Assembly (NCBI GenBank): GCA_009746045.1
Contig: RPFO01000078.1
Span: 1,149,107-1,211,106 of the forward strand
Direction: 5' to 3'
Length of the DNA stretch: 62,000 nt
Source of the DNA: Mesostigma viride
Lineage: Eukaryota > Streptophyta > Mesostigmatophyceae > Mesostigmatales > Mesostigmataceae
Below the pieces are notes generated by a model. It had not been told where the DNA came from and did not search any database. It saw only the letters and a list, made by a program, of their open reading frames with translations. A program made the translations under genes and the position numbers. This document shows, in pieces, positions 39,001 to 52,900 of this stretch (positions are counted from its first letter, which is position 1; the number at the start of each line of letters is the position of its first letter).

Positions 39001-42000
39001 TACTGCAGTAATCAGAAGAGGCGCCCTCCTCTTTTTATAAACAGATGAAACAGGCTGCGTAACTCTGGGTGACGAGAAGCAGCCCAGATGGACAGGGTAA
39101 TGCAGGGCACCAGCCGAGGCAATGCACCGAGTTGAAAACTACCAACAATGAGCCTGCCAGGAAGCGGTGGGTTTTGCAAAGGTAATCAAATTTGAGTGCG
39201 TGAACAAGTAGCGCCATGACAGGCGTACCAATCAAACGAGCACGTCGGGAGGCAGCCAATGCACTGCATCCATCAGCACTCACGTCGTTGGCATCCAAGC
39301 TCATCCCCTTGTCATCCACCAGGAACTTGATCACCGCCAGGTTGCCTTCCCGAGCAGCGTGGCGAAAAGCATTGAACCCACACTGCGTTAAAACATAGGG
39401 TGCAAGCGACAAACGACGACAGGTTATGGCCTCGCTTCCACACAAAGTTGTCAGGAGGGCTCGTCCTGCTTAACTCTACTGCAGTAATCAGAAGAGGCGC
39501 CCTCCTCTTTTTATAAACAGATGAAACAGGCTGCGTAACTCTGGGTGACGAGAAGCAGCCCAGATGGACAGGGTAATGCAGAGCACCAGCCGAGGCAATG
39601 CACCGAGTTGAAAACTACCAACAATAAGCCTGCCAGGAAGCGGTGGGTTTTGCAAAGGTAATCAAATTTGAGTGCGTGAACAAGTAGCGCCATGCCAAGC
39701 ACACACAATCAAAAGAGCGTGTCGGCTGGCCGCTAAGGCAGTGCATCCAGCAGCACTCACGCTATCCTTGGCGTCCACGCTCATCCCCTTGTCATCCACC
39801 AGGTACTTCACCAACCCCAGTTGGCCACTGGCAGCAGCGTGGTGAAGAGCATTGAGCCCACACTGCGTTAAAACACAGGGTGCAAGCGACAAACGACGAC
39901 AGGTTATGGCCTCGCTTCCACACAAAGTTGTCAGGCGAGCTCGTCCTGCTTAACTCTACTGCAGTAATCAGAAGAGGCGCCCTCCTCTTTTTATAAACAG
40001 ATGAAACAGGCTGCGTAACTCTGGGTGACGAGAAGCAGCCCAGATGGACAGGGTAATGCAGAGCACCAGCCGAGGCAATGCACCGAGTTGAAAACTACCA
40101 ACAATAAGCCTGCCAGGAAGCGGTGGGTTTTGCAAAGGTAATCAAATTTGAGTGCGTGAACAAGTAGCGCCATGCCAAGCACACACAATCAAAAGAGCGT
40201 GTCGGCTGGCCGCTAAGGCAGTGCATCCAGCAGCACTCACGCTATCCTTGGCGTCCACGCTCATCCCCTTGTCATCCACCAGGTACTTCACCACCCCCAG
40301 GTGGCCACTGCCAGCAGCCATTTGAAGCGCATTGAGGCCATTGCCATTCTGTGTTGAAGGCAAAGGGTCCGGGCCAGGCAAGCAACACAGAGAAACAAGG
40401 CCGCACACGCAAGTAAAGTCAAAGAGGATGGTTTACACTCAATTTCAGTCATACAGAGCATTTATCAAGGAAATCAGAGCCTCTCTCCTTTGCCAAGAAC
40501 TTTGGTATTGCCCGGTACCCGGTACAGGCGGTACTACTGGGACGACCCGGTACTGGTACCTGGTATCGTTAGTAACAGCACGCCCCGGTAATACTGGTAC
40601 CGGGTCGGGGTCCAAGTACCAGGTAACGGTACCCGGTACCGGTACCCAGTACACTATAATCCTACACTACAGTGCGCACAGTGGTGGTGGGAGCCTGAGA
40701 CATTTACTTCAAAGGGGAAAAGTCAGCCACGTTCCTTAGTTTATTTACCATGCTGGCTATCCGACAGGGACTTAATTGGAGCCAATCGCTGGCGATGCAA
40801 GTGTCAGGCCACGTACTTCACCATCCTGTAGGCTTTAACTTGCTTATTCCCACGTCGGTTACGCGACATCGATATGTTACCACAGCCCGGTACCGTGTAC
40901 CGGTACCGGATGGCCTCTCAAGTACTGGGTACCGGTACCGGATGGCTTTACCAGTACCGAGTATCGTACCGGGTGGGCATTTTGGGTACCGGGCGATACC
41001 CTACCAAGCACGCCTGCCCTCATGTCCTTGCATAAAAAGTCCTGATGGAAGTCTTTTCAAGATTTTGTTTGCAGGAAATGTTGTCCACCACACCCTGCAA
41101 AGGGACATCCCAGCCCATACCACGGAAATCCACCAACTTGAGCACTCTCAATGAGGACGTCTGCCAGAAAGCAGCGGGTTTTGCAAAGGTGATCAAATTT
41201 GAGTGCGTGAACAAGCAGCGCCATGCCAGGCACACACATTCAAAAGAGCATGTCGGGAGGCAGCCAATGCACTGCATCCAGCAGCACTCACGACGTTGGC
41301 GTCCGCGCTCATCCCCTTGTCATCCACCAGGTACTTGACCACCTCCAGGTGGCCCATCAAAACAGCCATGTGAAGCACGTTGAGCCCATTCTGTGTTGAG
41401 TGCGAGCAGGTGAGCACGACCAAGAGACCACAGCCGCACATGCACAGGCAGAAAAGGTCCGTAGGGTCAAGCTACACTTTATTTTCCAGCAGTTGTCAGA
41501 GAACGTGCGGTCCTCTCTGTAACGCGAAGCGCACCTGGCCCCCTATGCTTGGATGAAGAAGCAGTATTTGTGAAAGCAGAATCGAGGTTTTGTGTGCAGG
41601 AAATGTTGCCCACGGTACCCTGCACTCAAAGATCCCTGAACAGCCAAGGAGATCCACCCACTTGAGCACTCTCAACGATCAAGTCTGCCAGGAACCAGAG
41701 CATAACTTTGCTCAAATGCAAGGGTGCACAAAGATGCAGCGTCATGCCAGGCACAAGCCAGCCAGAGGTAATCGTGGACAGCTGCTACTGCTGCAATTCA
41801 TCCGTTCACGCAACAGCACTCACGATGTACTGGGAGTCCACGTTGGTCCCCTTGTCATCCACCAGGTACTTCAACACTTCCAGGTTGCCGTTGGCAGCAG
41901 TACCGAACACCGCACAGAGCCCCTTCTGCATTGATGGGAAAAGGTAAGGGCAAACAAAGTCAAGAAACCTATGCCACACATGCATTTGCGCAGTCAGGAG

Positions 42001-45000
42001 GGATTAAGACGCGGAACTCTCTAGCCATTATTGGACCATTTCCTGTTTTTTCTCTTATATCACGAAACGCACATGGCTCCGCATCTTTGGTTGCAAAAGG
42101 AATGTGTCTACGAAAGGTAGCCGTGTATCCCATGGCAGGACTGTCTGCCCACCTCACCCTGCAGAAGGGCATCCTAGCACAAGCCACACATACCCAAAAG
42201 TCTTTCAACATGGAAGTCTACCAAGAACCGGTGGGCTTCCTACATTGCTCGCGCGTGCGCGAACAGGAAGCATCGGGCCAGGGCCACGCCTCCCAAAGGC
42301 CACAATCGGACGGCTGCTCGTGCTCTGCATCCAGCGTACTCACGTTGCCGTCCATGCTCATCCCCTTGTTCTCCATCAGGTACTTGACCACCTCCAGACT
42401 GTCGCCCTTCGCAGCGAGGTGAAGCGCATTGTCCCCACGCTGGATGGCGTGCGTAGAGTGCAATCCACCGCAGGCAGCACCACAACAATCATTCACGCTG
42501 CACAGAGCCAGCGCGGCCAGCGCGGCAAGCCAAATGCACAGCCATACGATGAAATACCGCGAGTACGTGCCGTCCTCCCCACTCACCATTCGCAAGGGTC
42601 AGCAAAAGATGCCTTTAGAAATCCACAACCCTGGTTGCTTGCGCGAACGGAAAAACGCGATGCAAAAAACACGCCACCCTAGCATTCATGATGCTTGCTA
42701 TGTATACGAGGGCTTTGGAAATTCACCCTGCGTCTTCAACAAACACATGTGCAGGATATGGGAAATCGCAAGGGGCTGTGGGAGCGGAAGCAATCGTCCA
42801 AGCTCCCTGCGGATGTAGAGCGAGACATCTGTGTGGACCTCGCGTCCCGTGATGGACACGGGGGCACTGGCCACCGTCAACTGTATGGATGCAACCAAAA
42901 CGCCTGCGGAAGTATGCCCAGCACTGCCACCCATATACCCCAGGAGACTACCTTTTCCAAAAGCCCAAAAAGCAGACACAGTCAGGTGACATGCGCGCAT
43001 AGTCCGCCTGCGTGCCCAGCAACGGAATACAGGGTAAGAGTCTGAGATAAATGCTGCCGAACAAGCAGGCACACAACTGAGACCCGGATAGACAGCTGTT
43101 TTGCATCGCTCTGCTCCAAGTCCCAGCAGCCGTCGACCACAAGCTGCAGCTCATGCCTTCCCACCGCACAGCAAACAGCAAGGGCGAACAGGGATTCCAC
43201 AAGCTTCCACACGGTTGTCTAGCATGGCTGAGCTTGTGGTGATGGCCGCCATGAGTCATTGGAGGATTCCGACAAACACATTGGGACAGAAAGCATTGCG
43301 TTGTCTTTCGCGGGCCAGATACGCTGTTTTGGCTTGCGGAGGCCTTGTTTCTTTGCAGAACACGGACAAATGATGCGAGCGTCCGTACCCATCGAGTCTG
43401 TGGATCGGGGCCATGAGAGCACACAGGTTTGCCCGGCGGCATGGGCAAGTCCCAAGCAGGCGAGGGACCGAGCATCCGCACGCGCCGCAAAGCCACGCAT
43501 GAATGTGCACATACGGTGCGTGGCTGCTCTTGGGGGTGCATCGCTAATGGACAAAACGATGGACATCGGTTCTGACGTCCATGCCCGTCCGACCATCCCT
43601 TTGCCATGCTCCGACCATCCCTTTGTCATGCTCCGACCATGCCTTTGCCATGCTCCGACCATCCCTTTGTCATGCCCGTCCGACCATCCCTTTGTCATGC
43701 TCCAGGTACTTGAGCACCTCCAGGTGGCCTCTCAGAGCAGCGAGGTGAAGCGCACAAAACCCAAATTTTGTTGCCGGCAAAGGGTGCCGATCACGGCGAG
43801 CAGCTTCTTTGTTGTGCATGGGACCACTGGGTGCCGGGATCAAGCGACTCCAAAACCCAAGACAAGGATGCTGCAAATGTGCCGCGCGGCCAACATGCAA
43901 AAGCACTCACACAGGAATGCTGGGCCCTCACCTCGTCTTCAGCATCCAAGCTCATCCCCTTGTCCTCCACCAGGTACTGGACCAACTCCAACTGGCCGTT
44001 CACGGCAGCGCGGTGAAGCACATTGTACCCAGCCTGCTTGCAAAGGTGGAAATTAGCAACATGGACAGATTTTCACCGCATATGCTCGCAAATTCGTCAG
44101 GGGGGCTGTCCAGCTCTCTCCTCAAGCGATTATTAGGAAAGGTGCTGTCATCTCTTCATGGGGCATGGGGGGTGGGGATGTTTTGGGTAAAGAAACAAGG
44201 TCCACATAGAAACGATTATCAAGCAAGATGAGTGGCAGAACCACCAGTCCCTGTCAAAAAACAATCCAGCAATTACCAAGATACACACCAACTTGAGGAA
44301 TTTCAATGAGTGAGCTCAAGATCAAATGTGCACGAGCGGCTAGCTTCATGCCAGGCCCACGCATACCAAAGGCCGTGTTGCACAGCTGCTAGTGCGCTGC
44401 ACCCAGCGGCACTCACCTTATCCGTGGCGTCCACACTCATCCCCTTGTTCTCCACCAGGTACTTGACCACCTCCAGGTTGCCGCCCCTACCAGCATATGA
44501 AAGCACATTTTCCCCGTCCTGGGTTGCAGGTATAGAGTGCGGTCCACAACAGGCAGCGCCACAGCAAGAATCAATTATGCACACATCTCAGCGTGCAAGT
44601 TGCATGCACAGATTTATGATGAGATACAGCAAGTACGTGCCGTCCTCCCCCCAGACCATCCGCAAAGGATGGGATTTGCACATAGGCGACCGCTTGAGTT
44701 TGCAAAAAGGCTAGCAAAAGTCGTTGGTTTGCACTTTTTTTCTTATGATTCTGCGAGCCTGGTTGCATGCACAGTTGAAAAACCGCGACTTCAAGAATTT
44801 AACATCCTAGCATTTACGATTGCTGCTATGTATACAACGACTTTAAAAACCCACTCTGCATGGCTAACATCCACAGGGTAATTGCAAGGGGTAATGGGAG
44901 AGTAAGCAAATGCCCAGGCTCTGTACTGTTGCAGATCATCGGCGCCGACCTCGCGTCCATGGTGGAAATGGGGGCGCTGGCCACCGCCAAATGTTTGGGT

Positions 45001-48000
45001 GCAACCCTGAGCGGCCTTGGAAGATATGCCCGGCACGTCTACAGGATATCGGTTTGCCTAGTGACATGTGGGAGTCCCAAGCATGGGACTGACCGCGTAG
45101 CAGTGCCACAAGGCCATGGACACATGAGTAAATGCGGCATTTTTGCGCGGCTGCTGGTGGTGGTGCACTGCTACCCAACAAAGCCATCTACGCTACTTCC
45201 GACATCCAAGCTCGACCAGCCACTCCCCACACCTCCAGGTGGCCTCAAAGAGCAGCAAGGTGAATCGCACCGAAACAAACCTTGTTGCAAGCAAAGGATG
45301 CCAGGCACGGCGAGCAGCTCCCAGACGTTGTTGTCGCGCATGCAAGCAGTTAGTGCTAGGATCATTCTACCGCAAAATGACCAAGAACAGGACGCTGAAA
45401 ATGTGCTGCGCTGGCATCTGGCAAGGGCACTCACACTGTCCTCGGCATCCACGCTCATCCCCTTGTCCTCCACCAGGTACTGAACCACCGCCTGGTGGCC
45501 TTCCATAGCGGCAATTTGAAGCGCATTGCGCCCACCCTGCATTGATGTTGACAGCACAGGGTGCAAGTGAGCAACGTCCCATAAGTTATCACCGCGCACA
45601 CACGTTAGATTATAGATAGTCAGGAGGGGTTGCGAAGAAAAACCATCCCAGCAACTACCAAACAGATCCACCAATTTGAGGACGCCTATCAAGACCGGGG
45701 GGGTTTACGTGCGCTCAACATCGAGTGTGCACAAACAGGTAGCTTCATGCCAGGGCCACGCCAACCAAAGGCCATGTTGGACGGCTGCTAATGCTCCGCA
45801 TTCGCGTCCAGCAGCACTCACATTGTTCGTGGCGTCCACGCTCATCCCCTTGTCATGCACCAGGTACTTGACCAGCTCCACGTTGCCGGCCCTGGCAGCG
45901 CTGTGAAGCACATTTTCCCCCTCCTGGGTTGCATGTGAAATCCATATAGAGTGAAATCCACAGCAGGCAGTGCCACAGCAATCACTAGCGTTTGCACAAA
46001 CCAACGCGGCGAGTCGAATGCACAGTTGGATGATGAATAGACGTGCCGCTCTCTCTGAAGCACAGCACATCCTCCCTGACCATCCACAAGGGTTGGCCCA
46101 GTTCAACTCGTGACAGTGAAAAGTATCAACACACATGGACATGCAGTTGTCAACAGAAGGCTCCCCTCAGATTCTACAGTGAAGGGAGACTGAAAGGCGC
46201 CATCTAAAACAAAAAAGAAACAAATGCGGGTCAATACCTCAGGGCAAAGAAAACTTGCATCAGAGGGATTATGAAGATTAAAGTGCAAGGAATTCAGCCC
46301 AGCGGACGCTCCAAAGAACTTCCCATCCATGTAGCAACGAGGATTCAACCTATTGTTCTTGACGTGCATGCTCATTCGCTCGTCTTCCACCAAGTTGTTG
46401 ACCACCTCCAGGTGGCCGCCCTCAAAAGCAATTTGGAGCATGTCTCCCCAATCATCCATTGCAAGCAAGGGCTGCAAATCACTCCAAGCAGCGTGCAAGA
46501 GACTTGACTTTCGCCCATGCAAGCCATTCATGCCAGAATGAAGCTACTGCGGCACGCTCAAGACATGGATGCTGCGATCGCGCCGCATTGTCATCAGGCA
46601 AGGGCAGCCTGCTCTACTGTTGCGCATGCAAAGCATGGCGCATACCCATAATATATGAGAAGGTGCCTTCCTCTCATGCGAATCACAGCTGGTTTCGTAT
46701 TCTAAGAAGTCCCAATTCCCAGTTGAACTAGTTGAGATTTGGTTGCAGAAAACTTTGCCGACCAGAACCTGCAAAAAAGCATCCCAGCGTACGCCATGGA
46801 GAACTATAGCTCTGAAAACTTTAATGTAAAATAAGTCATTGAAAGCGGATCGGTTGCGAACGGTGCTTGAACATGGATGCACACAGGCAGCTTGATGCCA
46901 GGCACAATCAAATCAAAGGCGATGTCAGCCGGCGGCAACGTGCTGCACAGCCATGTTCCATGCAGCAGCACTCACGATGTTCACGGCGTCCACGCTCATC
47001 CCCTTGTCCTCCACCAGGTACTGGACCACGGCTAGTTGGCCTTCCAAAGCCGCGCCGTGAAGCGCATGGAACCCAAACTGCGTTGAAGGCACAGGGGGCG
47101 AGCGAACAGCATCCCAAATTTACGACAGCGCATGATCACCACAGTGCTCGCGCATAACGGTGTCAGGCAGAAGCCTACCCAGCAACATCTGACAACGGCC
47201 TTCCTTTCTTATTGCAAAAGAGACCCGCCAGCACTTCTTCGGGTGAAGGGAGAAGCAGTCTCAACAAAACGAGCATTTATATTGGCACGGATACAATACT
47301 TTGCCCTCTGGGCCCTGCAAAACAGTGCCATGTCCCAGCAAGAGCCAAGGAGAAGCACCAACTTGCTATTCATGCTTTTGAAATTGTTTTAAAAGAAAAA
47401 GCTTCTTGAAATGGTTGGGTTTGTCATCGCCCTCAAAACAAACAGGCAGCGCCATGCCAGGAACATGCACACCAAAGGCCATGCTGGAAGGCTGCTGATG
47501 CTCTACAAAGACATCCAGCGGCACTCACGATGTTCTGAGCGTCCACGCTCATCCCCTTGTCATCCACCAGGTACTGGACCATCTCCAGGTGGCCCCTGCC
47601 AGCAGCATAAAGAAGCGCATTGCTCCCAATCTGCATCGCAGGCAAAAGGTGCACAGCACGGCAAGCACTGGCTTCCAGACATGGTTGTCATGCTTTCAGG
47701 TATGGGTGCCTGGATCAAGCTACGACTAAACACACAAGACCAGGATGCTGCTAATGTTCTGCGCTGCCATCAGGCAAGAAGACTTACAAGGTCCACGGAA
47801 CCCACGCTCATCCCCTTGCCATCCACCAGGTACTTGACCACATCCAGGTGGCCTTCCCGAGCGGCACCCAACAGCGCGTTGAGCCCGATCTGTGTTGACG
47901 GCACAGGGCGCAAGGAGGTGAGCAACATCCGGAAACCACCGTGTCAAAGGCGGACAAGTGTGTCATGTGGTACTGTTCTGAATTCATGCAACAACACTTG

Positions 48001-49641
48001 TTGGAGTAGGCGCCTTCCCGTATAGAATACAGAACACATGTTACTCCATACCTTCTGAGGTGAACAGAAAAAAAATCCCTAAGTAATCACTAATCAGTAT
48101 TCACATTCGAATAGGAAGAACACGGCGGCTAAAGACGTTGAGGTTAGGTTGACCTGTTAGCAAGGCATTCGAATTCGCTCACCATGATTGTCTTATATAT
48201 GGGCAGGAATCCGCTCAAGTCACCGCCCCGAGTTTTGTGCAGCAAGACCACTTTGTTAAGCACTGACGTGAGTGAAGTCTCTGTGTATTCGTGCCAAGAA
48301 GTGGGCAGAGGCTTCCTAGAAATCGACCAAGCAGGAAAAGAAAGGGGCTGCGCTGGCTGGGCTGGACATTGCGCGTAAATGGCAGCGGCTGGCTAGACAG
48401 TGTTACCATGGCCTTTTGTGAGCTATTGCCCCATAAAACATGACATTGCCTTGCTTTGTGTGCAATAAGGCATGCTGGCCATTACAAGAAGTTCTGGCAT
48501 GCAGCCTTTGCTGGCAGTTGATCTTGTGCATTTTGCCTGGGCGTTGCCTTTGACACAAGGTTACAAGCCGAGTTGTTGTATCACACACCCGCTTAAGCTT
48601 GGTTCAAGGACGAAGTGTCATGTAGCGCACAGCTAGTCGCCATGTTTCTGAGCGCACACTTGCAAAGGCAGGCATGTCAAGAGCAGAAGAGGGCAGAGGG
48701 GCGCCTGTCCCCTCTCTCACGTATGGTGATCAGCTTGGGCAAGTGCTTCCAGATAGAAATATAACATTTAATACTACTATTATATTCAATGAATATAATC
48801 AAATAATATTATTATAATTAGAAATATCATGTTTTCGTGAGGAAGACCATGATACAGCAGTAGGGCTAAATCAGTTTATCGTGCAATTTCTGGCCCTATC
48901 AAAGTGCATTTTTTTCCTGCTCTGTCTGCAGCCACGGCAGGCAGTGTCCAGAGGCATGCCGTGCCCTCACCATGTCTTTGGCGTCCACGCTCATCCCCTG
49001 GTCCTCCACCAGGTACTTGACCACCTCCAGGTGGCCTTCCCGAGCCGCAAGCAGAAGCGCGTTGCTTCCCTCCTGGGTTTGCGGGCACAGGGTGCATACA
49101 ACAGCCAGCAACCATTGGCAAATAGCCAGCACAAAGCAGAATGTAGCAATGCTGCCAACAGAACAATCGAATGCCCAACATGAAAACAGCACACACATGG
49201 GAGACTCGACAAAACTCATTGGTCGTTCCAGAGTAAATGCACTGGTCAACCGCATGTAAATGTATGTGCATCCAAAATTGGCAAGCATACGGCAAGGGCC
49301 ATGAAACCGCATACACCAGAGAGAGGGAAGGGACCTTATCCTCCATACAGGGCTAGGGAAAGGAGCCAACCCCACCCCCACCCCCCCCCCCCCCCCCCCC
49401 ACCCACCCACCCCCACCCCCACCCCCACCCCACCCCCACCCCCACCCACCCCCACCCCACCCCCACCCCCACCCCCACCCCACCCCCACCCCACCCCCCC
49501 CCACGCCAACGCCAACGCCAACGCCAACGCCAACGCCAACGCCAACGCCAACGCCAACGCCAACGCCAACGCCAACGCCAACGCCAACGCCAACGCCAAC
49601 GCCAACGCCAACGCCAACGCCAACGCCCACGCCCACGCCCA

Positions 49642-49688
<47 letters not shown>

Positions 49689-49963
49689 ACGCCCACGCCC
49701 ACGCCCACGCCCACGCCCACGCCCACGCCCTTGCCCACGCCCACGCCCACGCCCACGCCCACGCCCACGCCCACGCCCACGCCCACGCCCACGCCCACGC
49801 CCACGCCCACGCCCACGCCCACGCCCACGCCCACGCCCACGCCCACGCCCACGCCCACGCCCACGCCCACGCCCACGCCCACGCCCACGCCCACGCCCAC
49901 GCCCACGCCCACGCCCACGCCCACGCCCACGCCCACGCCCACGCCCACGCCCACGCCCACCCC

Positions 49964-49994
<31 letters not shown>

Positions 49995-52900
49995 AACCCC
50001 AACCCCAACCCCAACCCCAACCCCAACCCCAACCCCAACCCCAACCCCAACCCCAACCCCAACCCCAACCCCAACCCCAACCCCAACCCCAACCCCAACC
50101 CCAACCCCAACCCCAACCCCAACCCCAACCCCAACCCCAACCCCAACCCCAACCCCAACCCCAACCCCAACCCCAACCCCAACCCCAACCCCAACCCCAA
50201 CCCCAACCCCAACCCCAACCCCAACCCCAGCACCAGCACCGACATACACCAACGCCGACGCCAACGCCCCGCCCCGGCCCCCGGCCCCGCCCCCGCCCCG
50301 CCCCCGGCCCAGCCCCCACCCCCACCCCCGCCCCTGCCCCTGCCCCCGCCCCGCAAACGACCCCGCCCCCGCCCCTGCCCCGCCCCCGCCCCCGCCCGCC
50401 CCCGCCCCTGCCCCGCCCCCGCCCCCGCCCCCGCCCCGCCCCCGCCCCCGCCCCCCCCGCCCCCGCCCCCGCCCCCGCCCCGCCCCGCCCCGCCCCCGCC
50501 CCCGCCCCCGCCCCCGCCCCGCCCCCGCCCCGCCCCCGCCCCCGCCCCCGCCCCTGCCCCCACCGATGTCTTGAGGTCAATGCGAGCAACACCGATAAGA
50601 GAAAGCCTATCACAAATATGAAACAACATGTACCTAGCGGACATCTGACAATGGCCAGAAAGCTAAATGCTGCACATACAGGGGAACCACATCAGGTTGG
50701 AAAAGTCCAGCCACACAACAGGACCCGTGTGGTGCTCGCAGCCATTGACACAGAGCTGTAACATACCATGTCTGTGGCGTTGATGTCAGCCCCATTTGCA
50801 ATCTGCTGCTTGATGGCCTCCAAATGCCCTGCCCACGCCTCACACAGCAACGGGGTGCGCCCTCGCTGCACACAGCATTGAAAGGATACAATCATGCAGG
50901 GGAAGACAAGGTCAGCACCAGGCGAAGTGTAAAACGAAATGTCCACTGCCTGTGGCTACCGCTTGTTGCCTATGCCAAAAGTGCTTGTTGCCTTCCTACA
51001 ACATTACTGCTGACCCCGCCTAAACCCAAGGCAATAAGATAGTAAAACTAATACCAAGCACTAAAAAGAGCAGGACCGGTGGCCATAAACTTCACGGGCG
51101 TCAATGTCCACTTGGCAATGGTCGTGTATTACTACAGGAAAAAGATGGGCCATCTCTTGGACTTTGATGACACGCAGTCATGACACGCAGCCTGTTGATT
51201 GAAATATAGTAAATAGAAACCTATTATGTGACTACCTTCTGAATCTTTGCCAGCATTAGACGGCTACACAAGGATTCACATAGTGACAGTCCCGGTGTAA
51301 GACCAGAGTACCCTGCGATATGCAGCAAACACACCAGGCACGTCAACAGTGTGGGTGTCCGGGTGAGCATGCCATTATCATTCTCACATTCAGCAGACAA
51401 GCCACAGCTACTTGGACGCTGAAGCTATCTTCTACAAATCAACTGCCAGATGTATGTGAGCAGCAACGCTGCCTATTGTACTCGCACCCAGGTAGCGTGA
51501 TCTCACTTCTTCAACCCAGCAGAACACCCTGTCAACATCATCATTGCCACGACCAGAATTTTTTTCCCCATCAAGTGAAGGGGAAAAGTTGCACTGAGTA
51601 TGAGCATAGGAATGCAATCATGGGGATGCGGCCATGGAAACGTGGTCATGGAATCCACCAATCAGACCAGCTTCCTGCCATGCAACCAAGCATTCTATGA
51701 AGACAAGGACGCTGCCAAGTTGACGATTTTCTGTGAACAGATTGAAATTCTGCATAAACTGTGTTTGTTAGCTCTGTTGACATGCTTGTCAGCTCTGTTG
51801 CACATGCTATTTTTTAGCGTTAACACCAGTACACCACCATTCTGGGTGCCAGGAAGATAGGTTTTTTGAGTTATCCTTGTTTTGAAGTCGCTAGCATGCA
51901 ATAACAATGATTTACCCAACACAGAGAGACCCGGTCGAACACAGAGACGCCTGGAGAACTGGTCGTCCATGCTACGGGCTGGCACCTTGCTCACGGTCAC
52001 AAACGGGCAAAGGAAACATACAAGGCAATGTGGCCACGAAACCACTTACGTCATCCGCAATGCTCATGCCCCCTAGCAACTCAGAAATGGTCGACACATC
52101 CGGCGCAGGCCCTCGGGCAGCTGGCGGAGCAGAGACCGGGGCGCCCTGTCACGCAAAAACAAGGTCCCGCCCGATGCGTGGTGCAGCATTAAAATCAGAC
52201 ACAGCAGTGCAGGTCAGGTTGATTCCCGTCCATAAAAGGTGGACCCTGCCTGGGCTTACTCAGGCTGGCATCGGTAACCCTTTGCAACAACATCAACGAC
52301 TATCCAAGCAAGCTGCAACTGAAGGAGACTGGGGGTCTCTGGCTTTTCTCCTGTAGTGCACACACAGGGATTAAAAGCACTTCGGTGCTCCGTGACTCCC
52401 CAACGGGAGCACGAGTTTAATTAATTAATTAAGCTGCAACTGCACCTCATCACAGCAGCGGTACATTCCATCAGCATTAGCCTCCCACGGCATGTTTTGA
52501 ATTGGAGTGAGGGGTCCTTCACAATGAGTCTCGCTATAAAGAAACTGGTTGCTTTACCTACTGTACCCTGGCAGACAAGGGAGTCTGACAACAAGCACCT
52601 GTATTCCAGCTACCCATGAGGTGTATGCGTTCCCACCACACATGCAGGTATTCACTATTCCCCTATTCACTATTCCCTAACTATTCAGACAATCACCTAG
52701 CAGTCACTATTTTGTAGATTGGCATTACGATGTATCTGACGCGTTATAGACACAACATGCAGTCCGCTTGAGTACAGATGTAGCCCATGATTGTTGAGTT
52801 TCAGCTTGAATGATGCATGAGCAAGGCAATAGAACTTACCGAGTTGGCATGACATACCGACGATATATAACAACATGCTGTTTCCTTGATGCAGAAAGCA

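Larger units (their letters stand above)
38930..40380. repeat. tandem 480-bp exon-plus-intron units
   Basis: A 480-bp unit containing one ankyrin exon recurs with starts near 38940, 39421 and 39901. Units 2 and 3 (39421-39820 and 39901-40300) are almost identical. Unit 1 is slightly older. Part of the same intron also occurs at 33410-33700. The duplication boundary cuts inside the exons, so the 5' halves of the exons at 39761 and 40241 differ while their 3' halves match. Confidence 0.85.

Noticed and set aside
49994-50228. A functional CCCCAA (ciliate-type) telomere
   Set aside because: The tract is interstitial, embedded among related hexamer arrays and followed by genes on both sides. It is better explained as a microsatellite.
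48899-50761. Gly/Ala/Arg-, Pro/Thr- and Asn/Pro-repeat proteins of up to 581 codons
   Set aside because: They cross the GC-rich hexamer arrays in one intron. The minus-strand frame happens to run into the genuine ankyrin exon at 48971.
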